DNA from: Chamaea fasciata
Taxonomy: Eukaryota > Chordata > Aves > Passeriformes > Sylviidae
NCBI GenBank assembly: GCA_029207755.1
Contig: JARCOQ010000006.1
Coordinates: 19,318,890-19,382,889 of the forward strand
DNA length: 64,000 bases
Direction: 5' to 3'
Part shown: positions 10,691 through 23,640 of the stretch, piece by piece
Layout: each line of letters begins with the position of its first letter
Numbering within the stretch: the stretch's first letter is position 1
Program-made: the position numbers and the translations under genes
The notes under the pieces: model-generated
Database searches by the model: none
The model's input: the letters and a program-made list of their open reading frames with translations, nothing else
Told to the model about the DNA's origin: nothing

Positions 10691-12595
10691 TGACATAAAT
10701 GACATGCAACACGTTTTATTTCTGATGTGAATGCGTGACTTATCAGACCGTATTACGATGTTATTGTATCTAACATAAACCTGTGATTTTTATTTTTAAA
10801 AAATGTTATTCAGACATCTTTGCTACTCTGCATTGAGGTACTTTTCATGGAAAGGGACCATGTCATCTATCAGCTGCCCAGCTTCCTCTGTTCACTGAAA
10901 TAATGTTAATAATTCTAGCAAACTAATTTTTCTTTGTGAACTTTCCTGAATTCTGTCAACTTCTTTGCTATTTTCTCTCTTCCTTACAAATCGCCATGTC
11001 TTTTCATTTTTAAAATCCTTTAAATATTCGGAATAGCTGATTAGGCTGTATGTATTTCCCTGTCTTTACAATCAAAGTGTATTCAGATTTTTACCAGCAG
11101 TATGTTATGTGCTACATTTTCTGAGCTATTTTTGGCAATGCATCCTTTCTTACACTCTAGTCTGCCAGACCTTTATATTCCTTGTTTTTATGAAAATCAT
11201 TCCATTTTCTCCTGTGTATCCTGTGTGTTTTCAGCCTCCAGTTTCCTGAAATTTTAAATCTGCTTCCATATACCATATTATGGCTTTTACATTTTCTTTT
11301 TTCAGTTATTTTCTGTGGAGTCTTCTATTGAAAAATCGTATCTCAAATAACATATTTCTTGAGTATTTCCCCTTGGTTTTATCTCTTACTTTCTACTTTT
11401 ATATCTTTTGTATTTCGCAAAGATTTTCATAATGTATTTTGCTTCTTTTGAATCTGTATAATTTGCTACCATACTCCTTGAGTAAATAACTTCAATTTTT
11501 TTCATATTCACAATGGCATTTCTTCTGTACTCCTACATGATTTCAATTTTGATTACAGAGAGGATGAACTCCATAAAGGTTTGTTAGACCATTTTGTTTG
11601 TGGTTTTTTCTGTGTTTACTACTATCAAAGCTTTATAAAGAGAAATTTCTCTTCCAATGTAGGTTATCTGCTTCAGCTTCTGTAAATATCTCAGTATCCA
11701 TATAATTTTGTGAGGCTTGGCTTTCTTAGAATATGATCTCATTTCCTTTTGGTATGCTAATAAATTGCACATCAGTTTTCCTGTGTTGAGTCTGTATCTC
11801 TGCTGGTATCACTACTCATTTAGTGTTCAAAAATCTGTCAGCCATGAGTTTTGGCTTGCAGAAAGCTTGCTCAGAGCCTGGATAATAAGTAATGACACAT
11901 GATTTACATTTTGATTGAAAGATGCAGCTCAATACACTCCATATGCATGCCAATTGGTATGATCTGGCAGGAAAGCTGGTCAACTTTTTGTTTCCTTTTG
12001 TCTTCCCTGGTTGAAGACAAATGTTTCATAAACCATATTATTTCCTAGAAAGAAAAGGTCAGTTAGAATACTAAGGGCATTTTCGAGGACATCTTCATCT
12101 CTGCCTCTTATTTTTAGTCAGTGAATCATGTCTTCTACATCACTGCCCATGCAGTGAGGATGAAATGCAACTTCTAATGTGCTTTCGATTTTGGTGCATC
12201 CAACATTTATGTGCTTACTCTTTTCCAACACTGTTGAACAACATCTCTGTCCTAGTGACAGCATCATGCTTGAAATAGAGCTATTGCAAATATCAGACTT
12301 CTTTATATCTCTTTTTGTTCTGGTTCTGCCTCAAAGTTTTCCTTCTTTAATCTTTATTCCACTGTAATGTGTTAAAAATTTGTTCTCGCTCAATTGTTAT
12401 GATTTTGTTGCTGCAGATTTTATGTCCTCCTCTCTTTTACTTAGTGTTAAATGACTTGAATCTCTGTATTAATGACTACATCAAAGTGAACAAAAGTTTT
12501 ATACCATGAGATGGTTGCCCTTGGACAAAGTACCTTTGAAGAGGTGTCTGCCAACAACTGTAGTCCCATAACTGGAAGATGAATGCTCTTCTTGT
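10691..12595. other. T-skewed non-coding segment, origin unknown
   Basis: Between about 10890 and 12420 the plus strand is markedly T-rich (about 31 T to 11-15 A per 60 bases in several lines I counted), so the minus strand is A-rich. The minus strand has a 62-codon open stretch at 11584-11772 and several other semi-open stretches broken by stops. That would suit a decayed A-rich retroelement interior or retrocopy read on the minus strand, but I could not recognise any protein. Confidence 0.5.
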
Positions 12596-12632
12596 AATCA
12601 TAGAATCACTGAAGGGTCTGTGTTGGAAGGTA
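12596..12632 (-). mobile_element. CR1 LINE terminal stub
   Basis: AATCATAGAATCACTGAAGG followed by a GTGTTGGAAGG block is the reverse complement of the last bases of bird CR1. Only about 37 bp are recognisable before a T tract. Confidence 0.7.
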
Positions 12633-13151
12633 CTTTTTTTTCCCTAGAATTTTGGGGTTTTGTTCCAGTGTGTGTGTGTATGTGTGAGTGGAGTACGGCC
12701 TTACAGTTTAACATCTAGCATTTATCTTGTTCCCGTGCCTGGTGGGCATTCTGTTTGTCAATAAACTGTTGGGGTGTTTTTCACTTTCATCCACTAGTAC
12801 TCACTTCCTGTTCATGGAAACGGATTCTTGGAACCCTTATAGAGGAGACAACTCTTTCCAGAGTGTTTTCTCCTAAATTTTTTCATAACTGAGAAAATGT
12901 TCCTGTAAGTAGTCTCTTCCCAGTCAGTCAGCTTATTCTCTTGGGTGCCCCACTGATGATTAACTTTGCAGTGAAACTTCACTGCATTACATAGACTTCA
13001 TTTTTCTTTTTCTCTTTTAAAAAAATTTTCTCTGTTTTTTTTTTTTTTTTTTTGACAGCTAAAGAGATCAAGATTATTGTAATTTAGATTAAATCTTAAG
13101 GGAATATGTACCTTACAATACTCTGTGGTTCATGCATGTCAATATTGGATA
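12633..13151. other. Non-coding DNA between two CR1 pieces
   Basis: Nothing assigned apart from a short TG-rich run near 12670-12690 and a T tract at 13035-13053. Confidence 0.6.
13035..13053. repeat. T19 homopolymer tract
   Basis: A run of about 19 T, followed within about 100 bp by a plus-strand CR1 fragment. Confidence 0.75.
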
Positions 13152-13434
13152 GGCATGAAACATCTGGCATGAGAAAAAATTTCCTCAAGTTTATCTACAA
13201 GAGATTTAAATTGGATATTAGGAAAAAAATATTTACTGAAAGTGTTATCAAGCATTGGAATAGGCTGCCAAGCAAAGTGGTCAAGTCACCAACATTGTTG
13301 GAGATTTTGAAAAGTCTTAGAGTTATGGCACTTAGTGACATGGTTTGGCGGTGGACTTGTCCATGTTAGGTTTATGGTTGGGCTCAATAATTTTAAAGGT
13401 CTTTTCCAAGCTAAATGATTGTATGATTGTATGT
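13152..13434 (+). mobile_element. CR1 LINE 3' end with ORF2 C-terminus fossil
   Basis: The plus strand encodes a recognisable remnant of the C-terminus of the CR1 ORF2 polyprotein: after KLDIRKKIFTE comes a VIKHWNRLPSKVV block, which fits the CR1 family block of the form FFTERVVKHWNRLP. Upstream frames are shifted. The 3' end has the usual TTAAAGGTCTTTTCCA block and closes with two perfect 8-bp terminal repeats (ATTGTATG twice), the signature of a complete CR1 3' end. The element is 5' truncated and dead. Confidence 0.92.
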
Positions 13435-16400
13435 TTCTTGATTATACTGGTGGCTGCATAAAGAGTTTTCAGGAATGAAGATCACAGGTGTGTAGGCTGA
13501 TTGCCCTGTTGGGAAATAGGTTGGTATGTGGCTTTTAATGACTTATGTGTTGCCAGCAAACATGTTTATGTAGTATATTGTTTTTCATCTTCTGATGTTG
13601 TCATTTTTATACAGAGTGTAAGAAATCGTGCAGGATGGTTGTTCAAGGGTCCCCACACAAATTCCTTATTAAGTGAAGTGACAAATTAAATGGGTCATTT
13701 CTTTAGAATAAATGTATGTTAATGGCACCTTACTCAACAGAACTCTCTATTAAGTACATCATGAGGAAAATCTGCTCATTTTAATGACTATAAAATAACC
13801 TCAACTCTTTTATTTCTCTCAGAACTGCAGTTAGAGTGTGCAAATCTAGTATGGATTTTATTTCCAAACCATATTAGCTGGATTATATTTTTTCCTTGTG
13901 CATTGACAACATGGTTGCTGTGAATACCACAAAATGAAAGATAAGAGAGTTGTGATAGCTGGTAAGTTAATGAAACTCTCACTATTTTAGGTGGACATGA
14001 TATTTTATCTGGCAGTCATTTATCCAGAACAGAATATGTGCTTTTAAATCCTGCTCTTTGATACAAACATACCATCTCCTTGCTCCTAATTCTTATCCAT
14101 CAAATACATGAAAGGAACAAGTCCTTTTCCACTTTGACTGCTGTTGTTACCTCAGGTTTTCTCTCATTTCCTGTGAAGAATATATACTGTGGAAATACAG
14201 TGTACCTCCAGGTCTGTGTCTAGCACATTTACTGTGTAGCTCCCGATCCCATCCCGCCCCCAGGAGTAGTGCCCAAATGGCCAGAACTGGAAGAGGAGCT
14301 TACACGTCCTAAACAGTAGATATCATTTCTGTAATGTACCCCGTTTCAGGAATCCCCCTACAACTGTAACACTTTTGAATGATAATGTACACTGGGTAGT
14401 TGCTAAGCTGGTACAATAAAGTTTTTAAACTCAACATCACAGTCTCCCTTCACTGATGAACAAAAATTGAAATACCTTTCCTCCACAAGGCTAATCTAAT
14501 AAGGAGGGTAAAACTCTTCCTAAAGCTAAAATATGACTAAAATGAATTCTGAAAATAAAGTGCCTGAAGACTGCTTAGCTTTAGTCATAAAGATACTGTG
14601 GGGCTTTGAGAGAAGAAAAATGCATGCATGCATGATGTTACAAAAGTTATTGAAGGAAAGACACACATTTCCTTATAGGTTCCCTAAGCAGTGAGACAAT
14701 GAGTATTTTTTTTTTTGTACTGTAAGTTTTTAATTATTCTAATAAAAGAAACACTGGAAAAATACCTTGGGAGGGGTACTCTACATGGAAAATACAACAT
14801 TCAGTCTGCAGTAGAATCCTGCACAGAATCAGACACAGTAAAAATTTTGAAATAAGTTTCTTGATTCCTTAGCAAAATATTAGACAATTAGCCCACTGGG
14901 AATCCAAAATGAACAAACAGGTGCAGCTGGCCTCATACTAGTGCTTATCCCTGTGAGCTGGCCATTTGTGCCCCTTGACATTTCAGTACCATCCAGCTTG
15001 GTTGAGTTCCTGTTTGAGTAGGGAATCCCATTTTAAACTTGCAAATATTTTGTGCAATGCATTGGACCAAGGTGTTGATCATGAACGTTCTAGGACTGGT
15101 TAGGAGAAAACAGCTTTCCTTTTTTGGAGGGAGGAATGAGTGAACAAAATCCTTAATTCTTTTTGATGAATCTTTCTGACAAATGATAGTGCTTTAAAAA
15201 GGAGAGGGGAAAAAGGAGTACATCTGCAACTTGCTATTTTTCTATCCTGTATATTTCTTTATAACTTATTTCAATAGGTCTTATTTTTTACATGAAAGTA
15301 TTGTTCTAGTAGTATTTTCTCATCTGCTAAATGAATAATGGCTATCATTACTAAGTTACTTAAGATGATAATTTTGAAAAAAGCTTTTAGTCAGAGTAGT
15401 ATCATTATATGATTCCTAAATACATATACCAAACTATGATGTTTCTTGGAGGAGCTGGGAGTGGAAACGAGTAGGCACATATGTTGAAAAGTCAATTGAG
15501 AAGCCTGTTTTGATCTCTGCTGGATTAGTAATAACTCCCTCTTTCACAGAAATAAATTTTAGATGACAGTTACATATGTTCTGTTTTAAAAACTAAATTT
15601 TGCATGATATAAACTAAAGAAGTTTAAAAAGTGTGCTAAGTACTCATAATTGCATACATGGAAATTAAATTAGTTTCTAATTTATATTTTTACTGTCCAA
15701 ATTATCTGTATTAGTAAAATTCTCCATCCAATGAATATAACTCCCCATTTCACTTCACAGAGAGATAGGAAATCTCTAAAGCCAGGAAGCAAACAGGTGT
15801 CCCTAGGCACTACTAATAACTGAAGTTTGCTGGAGTGAAATGGGACTACCCCGAGAAAACAGAAGGGAAAAGGAAGAGTGTTTTAAGACCCTTTTTTAGT
15901 TGTATTCCTTACTTAGAAAATCTGAGTTATCTCAATTTCAAACATTACCTTCTTGAAGCTCATGTTCCAAAAAAGGCTAACATCAGAGCTCACTAACCTT
16001 TCCAGAATTGGTAGAAGACTTGCATATTCAGATGTTTCATTTCATGTGTCTGACTGACTTAGAAACCTGCTAATTTGTGACATTCTCAGAAAAGCCAGAA
16101 AGACTGACATTCACTAAGTGATTAAAGTGCATAAACATGCTTCAGGCTGTCTGTAGGTATTTTATTCAAACATAATGTCTAAAGAAAAATCCCTTATCTG
16201 CTTAACCACCTCCTCTTTTGTAAGTCGCATGGCTTTCACCAAAATATATTCTATAGTATTCAAAGCACTAATATAATTACTTACTACTTTAGAAAAATAT
16301 TATATAATAGAGATTGCATACTGGTGCCACCATCCATAAAAAAGGAAAAACAGTGATTCATTAATTTCATCTGTTTCCTATTGGATTCTGTGTCTATTTG

Positions 16401-18052
16401 TGACCAATCAACTACAGTGAGAGAAAATTCAGAGATGATGGGTAAGGGCAGCATGCCTATGAAGCTTAGGGAAGAATAAGTGGACTGACTGCTCCTGCTG
16501 CAAAGACAAACAGACTAACACAAAGGGAACTACAGGGTGTCCTTTTCTATATATGGATAGCTACATTAGTTGATGGGAAGACCTGGTTATGTAAATTTTT
16601 TATTCTAAATTGTTTCAATTAAAAACAATCAACAAAAAGAAACGGAAGACAGCAATAGGCTTGAGCTTGCTTCAAGCCATGTATTTCTTCTTCGAGACAG
16701 GGGACATCCAGCATCATGACAGTGAGCATATTATAGAGATCTGTACTAAAAATTACATTTATATCTGAACTAGTATGCTCTGCCAAGTGTAATTTTTACT
16801 TTCAGTGTGATTTCAGTACACTGCAAAATCACTCTTATAAATGAAAATACTGTGTAATGTCAAATAATTTGAGAGAAGTAAGTTCAGTTTAAAAATGAAA
16901 CCATCTACCATGAACAGTGAGCCTGCCACCCTCTTGTTTCCAAATAGCCTTCTCCCCCCACCCCCTTTCAAACTGGCCATATTCTGAACAATCATCTTTT
17001 TCATGTTATTCTGAATTTTCTTCATAAGCTGCCTATGGAGTCCAAGATTTGTGAACAGCAGTTCTACGAAGAGATTGCCAAATTCTACTCACTGAAATGT
17101 TCAGCACAGCACAATTTATGTTTCTGAAGAACTCTGAGACTTCAGAGCCTGTGTCAGTTCTCATATCAGTACGTTAAAGCAGTCAGGTTAAGCCACTGAA
17201 ATCCCATAGATCTGAACTCCAGAGCTGTATTGCCAACTTCACATTTTTCTTCATCTTGAAGCTAGTGCATCTCCTCAAGATTTAGGTTCTGAGATAATTT
17301 CAGTGTGTAGAAAGATCAATTTACACTTTTAAAAGCCTGATCCTATGATTAAAAGCAAAAGCTTGAGGCCAGTAATACTAAATCCTGATTACCTAGAAGG
17401 TAAATGAAAATACCACAACATCTTCTATTTTCTAAATAAATAAAAATGATGAAATCAACTTTTAAAAAAGTCATGGGCCTTTCTATCTGCCCAATTACTT
17501 TCTGAACATGTGAAAAAGGTCAACCCATTATTATTTCTTCCATTAATTATTTCACTTTTATTAAAAAAACCCTTCAACTGCATTGACTTTGTACTGTAAA
17601 AGAACAAATCTGAGACTTAGCTAAGATATTCAACAGGGTTTTGTTATCAACATTTTAGTACCTAAATGCCATGTCAAAATGGTAGAAAAAAGACACCCTT
17701 GAATTAATGAAGATATTGCTTCAATGGGTGTTTCCGTACCTTTAAAAAGCATTAAGAAAAATCACCGGCATGATAAACATGCTAAAATGAGAGTTGACAT
17801 GAAGACATGCATTTTGGATAGATATATTCATCCTAACTTTCACGTATTGATTAATGAAGGTAAAAATAAATTTTATACAAGCTAACCAGTAATCCTAGGA
17901 ATGTATTCTGCTTACTGCACGCTATTGAAATGTGTACCATGATGACTTTTTCTCTTTTACCTATTTCTCAGAGTAAGCCAGCTTAGAGATGCCTATGCCA
18001 GTTCACACTGTTCTTGAACTTTCTTTTGTATAGACATGCATAATTTTTATGT
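13435..18052. other. AT-rich non-coding DNA, no gene seen
   Basis: No recognisable repeat except a short TGCA run at 14621-14634. A GC-richer patch at about 14200-14360 holds no identifiable feature. Open frames are short. Confidence 0.6.
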
Positions 18053-18176
18053 GTCTATCTCTCTCTCTCTCTATCTCTATCTCTCTCTCTCTCTCTATCT
18101 CTCTATCTATCTCTCTATCTCTCTACCTATCTACCTGTCTACCTATCTACCTATCCATCTATCCATCTATCCATCC
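18053..18176. repeat. Compound CT / CTAT / CTAC / CCAT microsatellite
   Basis: About 124 bp of pyrimidine-rich repeats that change unit from left to right: CT and CTAT units, then CTAC units with one CTGT, then CCAT units. The order of blocks suggests successive expansion of point-mutated units. It is likely polymorphic in length. Confidence 0.92.
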
Positions 18177-18570
18177 TCAGGAGAGTTTAATTTTATCTAA
18201 CTATAGACAAATGCAATGAGCCTCAGTGCCTTTTCTTTTACAGTTTCTAGAAATCTAGTAATTAAAATCAAACGAAAATACCAGTAATTCATGTAATTTT
18301 AATATAGATCCCTGCATTTAATCAAATAAATTGCATCAAAAACTGCACAAACTCTATTGATTAAAACTCTCCAGAGATTATAATTGGAGCATAGTGACTG
18401 TTTTTATGTAGAGAACTACGTGACAGATAAATTTAGGGGAAACAAATTCTACTTTATTTCTGTATGTTACCGACTTTTCAGTATCAGATGCAACTGTTTT
18501 CTGTACAGTATCTATTTAGAAATGTCTTATTTCTGTCTGCATGGTTTGATAAAGTTTCTCTGAGTCAAAG
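18177..18570. other. Short AT-rich spacer
   Basis: Sequence between the microsatellite and the CR1 3' end. Nothing seen in it. Confidence 0.65.
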
Positions 18571-20586
18571 AATCATAGAATCATTAACATTGGGATGAAA
18601 CTCTAAGATCATTGTGTCCAAACTTTGATTCAACACCACCTTATCAACTAAACCGTAGCACATTCAATATTATTGAACACTTTCAATGATGGTGATTCCA
18701 CCACTTCTTCGGACAGCTTTTTCCAGTGCTGGACCACCCTTTAAGTGAGGAAATTCTTCCTGATATTCAACCTGAACCTCTTCTGGTGATGCTTGAGGTG
18801 ATTTCCTCGTCTTGTCACTACTTGCCTGAGAGAAGAGGCTGACCCCTAACTGGCTACAACCTCCTTTCAAGCACTTGTAGAGAGTGATAAGGTTTCCTTT
18901 GAGCCTCCTTTTCTCCAGGCTAAACAGCCCCAGCTCCCTCAGCCACTCCTCATATGACTTACTCTCTAGACCCCTCACCAGCCTTGTTGCCCTACTGGGG
19001 ACATGCTTAAGTCACTCAATGTTTTTCTTGTAGTGAGGGGCCCAGAACTGTACACAGGAATTGTGGTGTGGCCTCACTAGAGTAAAGTACAGAGACAATA
19101 ATTTCCCTAGTCCTGCTGACAACACTATCGTTGATACAAGTTAGCATGCCACTGTTCTTCTTGGCCATCTGGGCATATGGTGGCTCATGTTGAGGTGGCT
19201 GTTGATCAGTGATCCCTGCTAGGCCCCTTTCCAGCCACTCTTTTCTCAGCCTGTAACTCTGCAGGGGTTGTTGTGGCTGAAGTGCAGAATACAGCATTTT
19301 ACATTACTGAACCAAGAACTGGCCTTGGTGCATCAATGCAGCCTGTCGAGTTCTTTCTGGAGAGCCCTCCTACCCTCCAGCAGATCAGCAATCCTCCCCA
19401 ACTTGGTGTCATCTGGAAACAGGAAGGTCACCTGGTCATAGAAGGATATCAGGTTGGTCTGATCCCCTGGTTGTCCTGTAGGTGCTGTGTGATAAGTAAT
19501 GAAATGTGGCTTGGCAACTCTTCCTCCGCAGTAGCCTCAAGTGATTCCCATTTGGCCCTATAGACTTGTGAGTGTGTAAATGACAGAGTAGGTCATTAAC
19601 TACTTTCACATGTATTGCAGTGGGTCTGTTCTTTTCTCTCTCCCTGTTTACTAGCTCAGGCAACTGGTTACCCTGAGGATAGGTGGTTTTTCTGTAAAAG
19701 AGTAAGGCGAAGAAGGCATGAAGTGCCTAAGTCCTTTCAACATCCCTGGTTGCAATGCTTTCCTGAGTCCAATACAGGATGAAGATTTTCCTTGGCCTGC
19801 TTTTTGTTGTTTATGTATTTATAAAAACAAATTTTATCATCTTTTATAGTAGTGCCAAGATAGAATTCTAGCTGTGCTTTTGCCTTTCTAATTTTGTCTC
19901 TACGGGACCTACCAACATATTTGTACTGTTCCTGAGTTGACTGCCCCTTTTTTCGAAGGTCTTAAACTCTCTTTTTTTTTTCTCCTGACTTCTAGAAAAA
20001 CCTCCCTGTTCAACCAGCTTGGTCTTCTTTCCTGACAGCTTGTCTTTTGACACATAAGGTCTATTCCTGCACCTTGAAGATAGTCTTCTTAAAGTCTATC
20101 CAGATTTCCTGGACTCTTTTTTTAATTAGGTACATTTTCCCAGGGGATTCTCCTGGACTAGCCAAAGTGTGCCCTCCAGAAGCCCAAGGTAAAGGTTTTG
20201 TTGACTCCCTTCCTTACTCCATCAAGAATCAAAAACTGTCATTTCTTAGTCGGTGTGCCCAAGTTGGCATCTGACCACAACATCTTCCACCAACCATTTT
20301 CCATTCATTAACAGCAAGTCTAGCTGGGCACTGCCCCTGGTAAGCTATCTCAGCAGCTGTTATCTTCCAGGAAGTTATCTTCCACACACTTCAGGAACCT
20401 CTTAGACTGTCTGTTCTCTGCTGTGTTAGCAAGCCATCAGGCATTTGACAGGTTAAAGACTCTCACAAGAACAAGAGCTAGTGATCGTGAAATCTCAGCC
20501 AGCCACCAAAGAATTCATCTGCCTCTTCATCCTGGTTTTAGTTGCCTATAACAGACTACCTCCAATTCAGCCTGCATTGTTAGCCT
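18571..20586 (-). mobile_element. CR1 LINE, long minus-strand copy with ORF2 fossils
   Basis: This is the longest CR1 in the window. Its 3' end lies at 18571 (AATCATAGAATCAT) and its 5' truncation near 20586. Minus-strand translation in broken frames gives CR1 ORF2 blocks in the correct order. The endonuclease tail and linker lie at about 19900-20586. A THKSIGPNGNH block at 19436-19663 matches the family THKSMGPDGIHP. An FPDDTKLG form of the reverse-transcriptase active-site motif is at about 19401-19420. The block with AQMAKKNSGMLTCI is at 19016-19297, and [20 protein letters not shown] lies within 18790-18978. Compared with the family layout, sequence is missing at about 19420, 19459 and 19493. 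The first gap removes the stretch that should carry the DFSKAFD and PQGS catalytic motifs. The element is inactive. Confidence 0.95.
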
Positions 20587-23500
20587 GAAATTGTTCTTTG
20601 TTTTCTTTGAAACTATGAATCAATATTCTTTGTGTTGCAGATCTAATGTTTGTTTTCAGTGCATAAAATAAGGAATAGTGAGTCTGAAGGAAACAAGTAA
20701 ATCCAGTTAAGTAGATGAAACAAATACCATACAATTGGCAAAATGATCAGTTTTGAAGTCCAGGATATTTGACAGAAATGGATGAAGACATAATGTTTAT
20801 AATGAAGTAATTATGCAAATATACCTGTATTTGAATATTTAACTTGTAAGTAGATGAAAGCATCTTGGCTGTTTGTTTGGCAGCTCAGTTATCTCTATCA
20901 CTTTTATAGTATTTGCATTGAAAGAGAATAGCACAGCTATTTGTTGGTGTGTGTGTTTAATGGCACAAACAGCAAAAGTTCTCTCTCCACAGAAAGCCCA
21001 GAACTAGCATGAGAGTCACTGCTCAGCGGTTATTTAGATGGCTCATTAATATGTTCATATTTTTAATTGAAAAGACTGTGGGGTTTTCATTGCTTTTATT
21101 TGAATTTAGACAGTTTAAAAAGTTTATTTATTCCAAGTATTTCCATCATTATTAGGATAGAAAGATATTTAGTCAATTATTATTTCCTCTTATCTTATAT
21201 CTCACTCTTGTTGAAATCCATCTACATATCTTAAAGTTTTCCCATAAAAATAAATATTGATATCTCTGCTTACAGTTAGGGGAGGCATAAAGCCCTCAGT
21301 GCAACCCCATCTTGCTGTATTTCAAGCTTATACATTTTAATTTGTACATGTTCACATGTTCCTCCTCTACTTTTACATGCCTCCTCCCCACCAAAGCAAA
21401 CACTGTGAGAAATAATCTTTCCAAGACATTGTAGAAGCCTTTTGCTTTATTATATGCTTTTAAAATTAGTGAAATAGTTAATAATGCTAAAATGTAACAT
21501 CTCTTTCTCAGTTTCTCCATCATATGAAATAATGCGGACATTTCACGGATCAGAACTGTGGCATCTGGTCCTTTAGGTTTTCAGGCAAATGTCTCTTTAC
21601 GTAGCACTTTATCATTTGAGTTTCGAGAGCTTCTTTTGCAAGCACATCATCCTGTGGGTTTACCTTTATTTTTAGAATAAAAGATTAAGCTGTGAAGAAC
21701 ATTGGAGTTCCCTCTTGGAATCTTCTATGCTTCTGTTCATGTCCCATGAGGAAACATACATTTGAAAATACATTTTGGAAACACGGATTAAAATAAAATT
21801 TTACTTTCAGTTTAATCCAACAATAAATTTGGGTGTTTTTTTTTTTTCAAAGTATATTCAGATAAGTAAAATTATGATGATATTAATAATTTGAATATCT
21901 CATGAATCAGATGTAAAAAAGAAACCAAATTTTAAAGTTTTGGGTAGCACTGAAAGACCCCTGTAAACATGTTTTTAAGCTTGTTTCTAACATTGTCTTC
22001 AAATAGAGTTCCACTGTGCCTTCCTGGATGATGTCAGGTATGAGAATAACTGCAATCAGACCTTTTTTCTAAACATCAAGATCAAGAAAGAGAATACAGT
22101 CTCTACTTTTTTGGTTTGAGAAATTTTGAATTTGTTTTCATAATCTGATTACAACTGGAACTAAGTCAAAACAACTGCAATGATTAATTTGATGCTTTTA
22201 AGTTTTAGGTTGACATTACAACGGGGTAACTTTTGGGGATCCCTAAGTGTAATGGTAAAAAATACATTTATCTTCACATGTAAGTGTGAATATTAATATT
22301 CAGGTGCAAGGGTTTGGTCCTTAAAAAGCTATAGAAAAGATGTTGGAAGTTTTATTTCCTGATGGAAAGAAGATCTAGCTTGTTGACCATCAACAGATGG
22401 TAAGGAGTATAATACTGCTTTTTGTTTTGCCTTAATGTCTGAGGTACCAAAGAATACAAATGGGGGGGGGGGGGGGGGGGGAGAGGGGGAGAAAGAAAGA
22501 GAGAATGAGATCAGAATGGAATGATCACTTTACTTCTCCAAATATCTATAATGGAACTCTACTTATCAGTTTATGGAGTTTCAGAGGAAGATCAGTACTT
22601 ATGATTTATGTCTTATTGCACATGTAAACATATACAGTCTTCAACAAAATATACTTTACCCTGAAAACATTTAAACATTTACCTAAAATAATTATTTCAA
22701 TGCAGTCTTGATCAGGCTTTTATCTGTCTGTTATTGCCATAGAGTGGGTAGATAAATAGAGTGGGTGGAATTCTAGAAACCTGAATCTTATTGGATACCA
22801 GTGCCTCAGGGAACACCATAAAGATTTTGATAATTATTTGATCACTCTTATCTTAATATTTTGTGCTAACAGCCAGTATGCTAAAATGTAGAGACGTGTT
22901 TTGCCTTTTAGTGTATTAAATGGAATAGCATTTATTTTGACATTAATACCTCATTTCTTTTAGTAGGAAACAGAAATGAATACAAAAAAGTGCAATCTCT
23001 TCACAATTTTATTGGACTGAACTCTCTTGTGCATCATATTGTTTTTATTGCTACAGTGCTTATTGCAAAAAAAAAAAAAAACCACAGGCCGACAAACATA
23101 TACAAAAAGGAAAAAGACAAAGAAAAATAAAGAATAATAATATAAATTCTTTATCACCCTGTAGACTAGTTTTTACATCCTCTATCTAGCTTCTCTTTCT
23201 TTTCAGTATCACTCTAGGCAATAATTCTTACAGATATTAACAGACTGGGAAAGTCCATGCAGTGCTTTGAATCTACTGATGTATGTTTCTTAAACAGAAA
23301 TTCTAGGCAATTATGAAAGTTGTTCATAACATTTTATGAATAGTTCATTAAAAAAACTTCCAGCAGAATTAATTTAAACTTGTCCTGTAGGAGAAATTCA
23401 CTGCAGGTTTAAGTCAATGCAGCCTCTTCATGAATATCTTCTTCTAGTTCAGGGGAGTCAAACCCTACGTGTGTGGCAATGACTGTAATAAATTATGTTT

Positions 23501-23640
23501 CCTTACCTATGTCTTGATCCAAAACATCCAAAATCATAGTTTTAAGGGACAATAAAGGATATGTATTTAAAGCCAGGAATTTATTGATGGTATAATTGAA
23601 ATCTCAGCAGCATCCCCAGCTTAGTCTGGATCTAATTATT
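20587..23640. other. AT-rich non-coding DNA, no gene seen
   Basis: No known repeat or gene. 20690-21130 is compositionally balanced and rich in homeodomain-like TAAT and ATTA words, which could mark a conserved non-coding element, but that needs an alignment. A poly-G tract sits at 22462. A 31-bp exon-like segment at 22007-22037 (good acceptor, CAG|GTATGAG donor) was noted but is too short to trust. Confidence 0.55.
22462..22507. repeat. G20 tract with polypurine extension
   Basis: Twenty consecutive G (22462-22481) are followed by about 26 further bases that are all G or A (GAGGGGGAGAAAGAAAGAGAG type). Such a run can form G-quadruplex structures on the plus strand and is a usual cause of sequencing dropout. 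Confidence 0.9.

Noticed and set aside
19273..19563. 96-codon plus-strand open frame
   Set aside because: It is the antisense of CR1 ORF2 remnants, which are clearly on the minus strand.
22007..22037. 31-bp exon-like segment with CAG|GTATGAG donor
   Set aside because: Too short to support and open in two frames.
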